Assembly (NCBI GenBank): GCA_004335835.1
Contig: RWJK01001124.1
Coordinates: forward strand, 2,877 to 66,876
Direction of reading: 5' to 3'
Source: Scenedesmus sp. ARA3
Lineage: Eukaryota; Chlorophyta; Chlorophyceae; Sphaeropleales; Scenedesmaceae
Length of the DNA stretch: 64,000 nt
How positions within the stretch are numbered: the stretch's first letter is position 1; every line of letters starts with the position of its first letter. The notes beneath the pieces are model-generated. The model searched no databases, was not told the origin of the DNA, and worked only from the letters and a program-made list of their open reading frames with translations. Below are positions 57,641-64,000 of the stretch, piece by piece. The translations under genes and the position numbers were made by a program.

Positions 57641-60600
57641 CTGTTAGCCTTAAGTGATGTTGCACGTCCAACGCCGTGGTGCGCGCATCTCCTTCAGTCC
57701 CCGCCCGGCTAAACCGTATGGGCGCATACAATTGAGTGTTGTGCGGTGCCAGCTATACCTGTCTGTGTTCCACTCCGTCATACTGTGCTACAATTGCTGC
57801 ACTGGCGCGCATGTGCCACACAGTTTGATGTCATATCGCTTCTTTCCGTTCCTGTTCCGCCCTCACCTCAACAACAAGGTCGCCCTTCCAGACAGCGCCG
57901 CTGCCGTCTGCAGCAGCCTCCAGCGCACTGCTGCTGTTGCCACCCTGCAGCACACATAATGACACCAGCAGGCAGGCAAGCAGGCAGGCAGCGGTTTGTA
58001 AGGTATGCATTGAACCTTGCTGCTGCTGACCGTCTCACAGCTATGCAACCTGTCTCACAGCTGCTGCTGCTACTGCTGCTACTGCTGCTGCTGCTGCTGC
58101 TACTGCTACTGCTGCAAGGCTAGGTCCCTCTCCGCGTGACCTGGTCTTGCATCAGGTGCCTCAGGGCAGAGCATAATGCTGTCAAACGAAGCAAGCAAGG
58201 ACACTGCTGCTGTCAGTGGTGGTGGTGGTGGTGGTGATGCTGCTGCTGCAAGATGGTCAACCCACCCTGCCTCCGCACATATAAACACTCGCCATGATGA
58301 CGTCATCCAGCTGCGCCCACACCACTGCAACACAGAGCATGTAAGGCTTCTGCTGCTGCTCCTGCTGCTGGCACACTGACTTCCTCCATATGCACACTGA
58401 CCATGATTACGTCATCCAGATGCTCCCACAAAGCCAGCTGCGCTGCACATGGGCAGGATCTGGCAACGACACATGCAAGGATACTGCTGCTGCTGCTGCT
58501 GCTGGTGTTACATGGTCAACCTCTAAGGCTCTCACCATGATGACGTCATCCAGCCGCTCCCACGCAGCCAGATCCTCAGCGCTGGCCATTGGCAGGATGC
58601 TGCTGCTGCTGATGCCGCTGCCTGCTGATGCAACGCCTGGGGCATGCTTTGCCAGCGCAGCCACAATGTTGGCCATGCCTGCAGCAGATGCATGAACGGC
58701 AGCCATTGTGGCAGCAGCGGCAGCAGCAGCAGCAGCAGCTTATCAGGCACTGTGTCAAGAAAACAGGGAGCTATCGGTTTTCAAGGCATGCATACCTGAT
58801 GCCAGGCCGAGCCTCTACTACGGGGTTGCCGCCCACCCTGCGCCACAACACGCAGGGCCTGCATGAAACCACAGCAAGCTGTGCAAAGCGTGCTGGCATG
58901 TGCCCCCAATGTGAGGCATCTGCATTGTTTGATCGCTGCTCTGCTGCGCTGTGTCCACCGCTGCGGCTCCACACGCTCTGGGCACGTGATGCGCAACGCA
59001 TGCACGAACAGCACCCATGATACATCACGAAACTATGCAGAGCGTGCTGCTCTCTATGCCAAGCTGCTGCTGCTGCTGCTGCTGCCGCCGCCGCCTCCGC
59101 TCACCCTGTGTCTCCACGCGCTCGGGGCTCATGTAATAACATCAACCAAAGCCTGGTGCTGCTGCTGAGCGTGCTACTGCTGCTCCTGCTGCTGCTGCTG
59201 CTGCCGCCGCCTCCGCTCACCCTGTGTCTCAACGCGCTCCGGGCTCATGCCGTCGATGTAGCCAAAGCTGCCGTCAGGCAGCCGCCCCGCAACAGGACCC
59301 AGCGCTGACACCACCTGCGCCAGCAGCAGCAGCAGCAGCAGCAGCAGAAGTGCTGGGGGCATGGCTGAGGAGAGAAGCAGAGGTGGCAGAATGCGCATTG
59401 CCAGCTAGAGACTGCAGGTGCAGCGCAAGCGGTAGCCTAGCCATGCTATGCCCAAAAGCGCAACACTACATCTGTGTAAAGTAGCCCCGATGCAGCATTC
59501 TGACGCACATTCGAGCACGCAAGCGAGTAACCGCCACACACGAGAGAGCAGCAGCTTGTTCATAACTGCAGCAGCGGATTGGTGTGCTGCCGGCTGCTGC
59601 CATTCTCAACTGCTGCTGGTTTCATCAACAGTTCTCACACCCACCTGCGTCACGCCCTCAAACAGCCGCGCACTCAATGTTGCAGGGTTGGTCACATCCA
59701 CGCCTGCAGCAGTGATCAGGATGCCGCCGCTGCCGCTGCCGTTTCCAGAAGGCTGCTGGTAGCCCTCCTTGAGGCCTGCTGCCTCAAACACCTCGGCAGC
59801 CTTGTCAGCGCTGCGCACTGCGGCGATGACGGTGCGGCCGGAGCGCACCAGCTGCGGTGGTGGTATACACAACAGCAGGGAAGAAATGCAATGCATGGGT
59901 GCATTACATGTTGGAAGGGAGATGCGGCAAGTTGAGCACGCGCAACTGCCCACAGCAGCACCAGCACTACACATGCATCGCTTGCAGGACAGCTGCTGCA
60001 GGACAATACTACACTGTGCTGCTGCTGCCTGCCACAAGAACTGTTAACGTCACATATCATTCAACGAAAGCAAAACAACAAAATGGTGATGTGCCGCCTC
60101 ACCCGCTCCACGACCTTCCTGCCGAGCTTGCCACTGGCCCCAAACACCAGCACTGCATTCACACGCGGCAGCGGGGCAGGTGCTGCCGCCTGCGCTGACT
60201 CAGCAGCAGCTGCCTCGCCGCCTGCCATGTCTGCGGCAGGGTTGTTGGCTGCTGCGTAGCCGATGAGTCCCACCAGACCAGCTGCAAGGATGCGCAGGGA
60301 GGCATAACAGCAGGGAGCAGCGGTCAGCATGTGACTTTCCACAAAGAAGGGGCGCACAGGACTCAGCAGGTGTACCTCAATTCATAAAAGCTTGCTGGTT
60401 GCGCTTGTTAAATAGTTGATTGCTGCTCTGGATCCTAGAAGTGCCAGGACATTGCTGGTGCTGCAAATGCAACATTGACCACTCAAACCACTACCACAGC
60501 AGCAGGTGTGTGCCAGTGCAGGACCGTCACAGACATGGGTCAGCACGCGCAAGCATGATACACGTGTAAATACACGTTCACGTGTGCCCAATGAGCTATT

Positions 60601-60853
60601 GTTGCGCTGCTGTTGTGGATGTAGCACCCAAGTGCGGGCTGCAGCACTCTGATAGCTCACCAAGAGCAGCTGCTCCTCCGAGCAGCACCTCCTTAGGAAG
60701 GTTCTGCAGCTCCTGGGGGTCGAACGCGACTGCTGTTTTTGTGAGAGTCCTTCGCTGCGCTGGGCGAGCTAGTGCCACCGTGCGCCTGGTCACGGCGGAT
60801 CTCACTGCCACGCCTGCTTTGCTCTGCAAGCGGGTGCTGCAGATTGATTGCAT
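53094..60853 (-). CDS. HCF173-like plastid protein: atypical SDR fold with CIA30 domain
   Basis: Exons supported: 60661-60853, 60103-60281, 59645-59851, 59221-59314, ~58550-58690 (plus an unresolved short exon near 58800), 57867-57944, 57480-57596, 56679-56860, 55870-55994, 54436-54594, 53781-54011, 53094-53281. The start at 60853 gives a typical chloroplast transit peptide (MQSICSTRLQSKAGVAVRSA). Then AVLVFGASGKLGRKVVERLV is the NAD(P)-binding GxxGxxG motif. A CIA30 domain is inserted: AWERLDDVIMGG, FCGARTKALDMDLSGYDG, LQLRVKGDG, YQATFDT, TVRLPWSSFVPVK, INKLGLVLSRFEFNKAPNPS. The SDR fold resumes: ARKADIPIIQLN, ASGLPYTVIRC, EADQGDTLIGVISRDEAADT. This order is that of HCF173 (psbA translation) and its plant relatives; which paralogue is not decided. 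The C-terminus is charged (AVKERESKAKEQEGVKEKEL). Confidence 0.88.
53383..53422 (-). repeat. (CTG)n tract in the last intron of the HCF173-like gene
   Basis: About 13 CAG units on the plus strand, CTG in sense. It lies between the real last exon and copies of that exon's 5' edge (GLQPFPRAVPPP) at about 53450-53510. Confidence 0.85.
54640..55110 (-). repeat. Four copies of the VERNALIGDDAAARKAD exon edge
   Basis: The 5' edge of exon 54436-54594 recurs upstream, with ends at about 54721, 54849, 54976 and 55107. The units are about 128 bp apart and progressively decayed (VERNAIIGDDAAARKADIPI near, VNCNTIIGDAAAGICADIPN far). Each keeps a CAG acceptor. Confidence 0.9.
55235..55770 (-). repeat. 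Four copies of the ISAYKAPRPAVVAISSAG exon edge
   Basis: The 3' edge of exon 55870-55994 recurs downstream at about 55680-55735, 55560-55610, 55435-55490 and 55235-55290, each ending in CAG followed by GT. ATCATC microsatellites (for example 55301-55325) lie between. Confidence 0.9.
56340..57230 (-). repeat. Copies on both sides of the CIA30 exon 56679-56860
   Basis: Its 3' edge (FVPVKQAQSDPNRGPLDPSR) is copied downstream at about 56505-56600 and 56335-56415. Its 5' edge (DQDATPESTYQATF) is copied upstream near 56935-56989, 57065-57121 and 57175-57222, two of these copies with their own (CAG)n runs at about 56871-56895 and 56997-57027. Confidence 0.9.
57597..57640 (-). repeat. (CTG)n tract at the acceptor of the CIA30 GGFCG exon
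   Basis: About 14 CAG units on the plus strand. On the gene strand (CTG)n ends directly in CTGCAG and exon 57480-57596. Confidence 0.95.
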
Positions 60854-62006
60854 CTGTGATGGATTGATTGATGGTAAGCCCAACGAGGTAGCTCGCGACG
60901 TGGATTGAGAGGATATACGACGTTGGCGTGGGATGTACAAGCTACACGAGGACGCTTTCAATAAAGTTCCGTCGATGATTAATCAAGACTCGTGTTGCAA
61001 AATGTTGGACGCTCCGGTCGTTGCTGAACCCCTTGGGCTCAGGTGCGTTCAAACTCCCTGTGTGAGGTGCATTGCAGCTGTCAATGTGTGGTGCGCGGGC
61101 TACTGGTCCCCGCAGTGCAGGCGCGTGCGCTGCAGACAAGCACTACATTACTACTGTAAAAGTGCTGTGAAAGTGTGCAGCCTATTGTCACGGCATGTGT
61201 CTGCACATGCAGCCAGGACACATGCGTTCCGCATGCCACATGATGTGGCAATTGAAATGCTGATCATCAGCACCTCTGTCGCCACAGCAAACCAACACAA
61301 ATGACAAAGTAAACGTCACAGAGGCTGCCAGCTACTCCTGCCAACTGATCAATCCATGCAAAAGGCAAGTACAGTTCAACTCTTGTTGCCATCGGCACGT
61401 GCTGCAATCAACTGACTGCATTGGCGCGCTAATGTCATGCCAAACGTATGGTCAACTCCCTTCAACAACAGTTTCAGCAACGCTGCAGCCACCACTGTAT
61501 GGTACATCCATGTGCAACGTACAACCTGCAGCTGCCATATGCCCCCTGCAGCCGCCTCTCATGCTGCATGCCGCATACAATTGAAAACGCCGCCGCTTCA
61601 ACAGCCACACCAACCTGAGAGCCTGCGCACGCGAGCGTGTTCTGCAGCAACTGTCACAGTGCCACGATGGCACAGCCTGCTGCTGCTGTATGCCAGCTGC
61701 AACACTATGCACTGGCAGCAGCACATGCAGCTCTTTGTTTAACACCAAAGCCCCGCCTCAGATACTGCAGGAGGCCCTAGACCTTATAAGGACATATCAT
61801 TGTAATATGACAGTTGTAGGCATGCTAAATGCACAATCGTTCACCTGCAACCAATGCTGGTCCAGAAGCCCCCCTGCCCGAAGGCTCATTGTAAGTAAGG
61901 CCAGAAAGCATGTGTGCACAAGGCTGGCAGTGCCTCAACATCCATCGCTGAAATGCTCCTGTCAGTGCACCAGCCCTGCCACCGATGCACTGCAGGCACC
62001 AGCTCA
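60854..62006. other. Intergenic region upstream of the HCF173-like gene
   Basis: It should hold the HCF173-like promoter and the 3' UTR of the MYND gene. No gene, tRNA or repeat is evident. Confidence 0.5.
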
Positions 62007-63735
62007 TCACCTGCCCTCCACCCTCATCCCGCATGCCGCCATGCGCCTGCAGCCCTTCTTGTGGCTCCTCCAGCCAGCAGCCTGGCAGGAAGCGCTGCAG
62101 TAGCGGCAGCCGCACACCGCACACACGTGCCGCGCAGCTGCCGCCTCCGACACACCACGCAGCTCAACACACCCGGGGTTGTTGCACACCACAGGCAGCG
62201 GCGCAACCGCTGCCAGCACCCTGCAGAAAGTCAGTTCGTCTTCATACAGCTGCTGTATGCGCTGTGCTGCACCAACAGCGCCTTCTGCTCCTTGCTGTTG
62301 CTGCTGCTGCTGTGCAGGACTAAGGCCAGTATCACCAGCCCCCTCTACAATGTCCTGGCACACAGCCGCAAGATCTTCTGGGATCCAGGCCTGGTGGAAG
62401 GCTGCTGCTGCAGCCGCCAGCTTGCGCGACTCACGCAGCCGCAGCAGGTACTGCCAGCGCACAGCCTGGCTGCTGCTGCTGCGGCGGCTGCTGCTGCTGC
62501 TGTCATGTCCCAGCTGTGGGCCAGCTGCCGCCGGGGCTGTGGCCGCCGCTCCTGCTGCTGCTGCTGTGCTGCCTGCGTTCCCACCTGTTGAAATGTCGCC
62601 TCGAAGCAGCACCAGAACGCCCATCACCCCCTGAAATGCTTCTATGCCTGCATGCAAGTACCCACGGATGATTGCGGATGCCTCCTCAAGCACCTCATGC
62701 AGGCTTACCAGGCACCTGCTAATCAGCACAGCAAGGAACAGAGCACTTGCTGAGGCCTGCTCCTTGCTGCTGCTGCTGCTGCTGTCAGAGGCTGCTGCCT
62801 CTCTTGCCGCATGTTTCACTGCTGCCTTCAGTGCACTGGCGACATCCCTCAGGCAACCAGCCACAGCACCAGGCCACACACTGCTCGCTCCACCAGCATC
62901 TGCTGCACTGTTTGCGCTGATGCACAGCTTCACACTGCTGCACAGCGCAGAGCCCAGCGCTGCTGTTGCTGCTGAGCTGTTCAGCAGCTCTGCCAGCCCC
63001 TTGGTGCCGATCTTGGCAGCCCCATGCTTCACCAGATGTAACAAGTGCTGTGCACTGGTTGCATCCAGCTGCCCTGACCTCGCGCAGATGTCGGCCAACT
63101 GGAAGAAGGCCACCGGGTGCTTGCGCGCCAGCTGGCTAGTGAACAGCTCCTGCCGGGTGTTGAGGGCAGCATCATCGCTGCCTGCAAGATTGCAGCACGC
63201 AGCACAGAGGAGGTGCAGCAAACAGCCGGTTAGTACATGTGCAGCTGCTCGTGCAACACCGCAGCTTCTGACTACCCCACAAACAAACACAAAATCAGCA
63301 GCTGTGTGGTGTACAAACACTGCATTGCATGGAAGCCGACATGCCTTGTCAGACCGTATGATGCTTTGCTTCTGGTAGCCATGTATTTCTGGGGCCACGG
63401 TGTACAACAGTTGGCTGTGATGCACAGCAATACCGCTTGATCAACTGGCCCAACACTCACCATAAGCTGGCTGCACAAATAAGAACAGGTCTGCTGCTGC
63501 TAGGCCCGGCTGCATCAGCAGCTGACAGTCCAGGCTGCCGCAGTGCACCGCCAGGCTGAGGCCCTGCAGCAGCACCTGCCCGCCACCCTGCTGCAGCAGT
63601 TGAAATGACTGCTGCCACTGGCCGCTGGACCACAAATGACTCATCTGAATCCGCAGCAGCACGCAGCACTCATAAATGAGCCCACGTGCTGCCATCAGCT
63701 GCTCACGCCCCTGCGGTATACAGCTGGCAGCCGCA

Positions 63736-63774
<39 letters not shown>

Positions 63775-64000
63775 TCAGTGTACAGCAGCGTGCGCTGCTC
63801 TGCCGGCAGCAGCAGGGACTGCACTGCCGCTGCAGTGCCATCATCACGTCCCGGCTCGTCCGCCCAAGTTGCCAGCTGCTGCTGCTGCTCCGCTGGCAGC
63901 AGCACGTACTGCCGCTGCCACTCCGCTGCACCCCGCAGCAGCAGCTCCGCAATCAGCTGCAGCGCAGCAGCAGATAGTGCAGGCGACTTGCTGCTGACAA
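62007..64000 (-). CDS. MYND zinc-finger protein, 5' end beyond the window
   Basis: Two exons are visible: 62007-63181 and 63461 to beyond 64000. The protein is helical and Ala/Gln/Leu-rich ([60 protein letters not shown]), with Ser-rich inserts from translated CAG runs. The C-terminus holds a MYND finger: CNNPGCVELRG, then HVCAVCGCRYCSASCQAAGW and RSHKKGC, with the Cys/His spacing of the family. Stand-alone MYND proteins of this type are very numerous in green algae and mostly uncharacterised; the finger normally binds proline-rich peptides. Confidence 0.88.

Noticed and set aside
1..64000. CRISPR or other spaced-repeat arrays
   Set aside because: The repeats are trinucleotide microsatellites or exon-derived tandem copies without regular unrelated spacers; the genes are spliced eukaryotic ones.

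Overview
The window is nuclear DNA of a green alga. The order Sphaeropleales (Scenedesmus/Tetradesmus-like) is my best guess, inferred rather than proven. The grounds are intron-dense genes, homologues of plant plastid proteins (an HCF173-like protein and a PQQL-like M16 protease), alanine/glutamine-rich linkers, and trinucleotide CAG/CTG runs everywhere. I see no bacterial operons, no viral genes and no tRNA or rRNA.

Layout: (1) <1-6554, minus: secreted peptidase M60, 3' end off the window. (2) 8476-13423, minus: plastid pfkB/fructokinase-type sugar kinase, 376 aa. (3) 13823-16637, plus: organelle-targeted RNase HII, divergent from the kinase. (4) 17 to 20.4 kb: gene-poor, with a SINE-like insertion. 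(5) 20463-23760, minus: bZIP-like protein, 579 aa. (6) 24.87-25.0 kb: a perfect 42-bp inverted repeat. (7) 25092-27492, minus: unrecognised 562-aa protein. (8) 27956-33639, minus: PP2C phosphatase, 368 aa, whose largest intron encloses a complete opposite-strand gene (29789-31574). (9) 34182-46912, plus: PQQL-like M16 metalloprotease, 23 exons, 1174 aa. (10) 48299-48853, plus: glyoxalase/VOC protein. (11) 49942-52023, minus: SAM methyltransferase with a zinc knuckle. (12) 53094-60853, minus: HCF173-like atypical SDR with a CIA30 domain. (13) 62007->64000, minus: MYND-finger protein, 5' end off the window.

Most gene models were built by hand from splice sites and checked by adding exon lengths and phases. 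The kinase, RNase HII, bZIP, 562-aa, PP2C, nested, M16 and methyltransferase models all close in frame.

Two genome-scale patterns stand out. First, exon edges are 'echoed': introns, and sometimes the sequence beyond a stop codon, hold one to five decaying copies of the neighbouring exon edge. Copies of the 5' edge (with acceptor) lie upstream of the real exon, and copies of the 3' edge (with donor) lie downstream. Second, long runs that read (CTG)n on the sense strand of the gene sit mostly within tens of bases upstream of 3' splice sites, like an expanded polypyrimidine tract. Runs that read CAG/GCA in sense are mostly translated as Ala, Gln or Ser tracts. The genes are functionally unrelated and share no operon-like logic; several are plastid- or organelle-directed.
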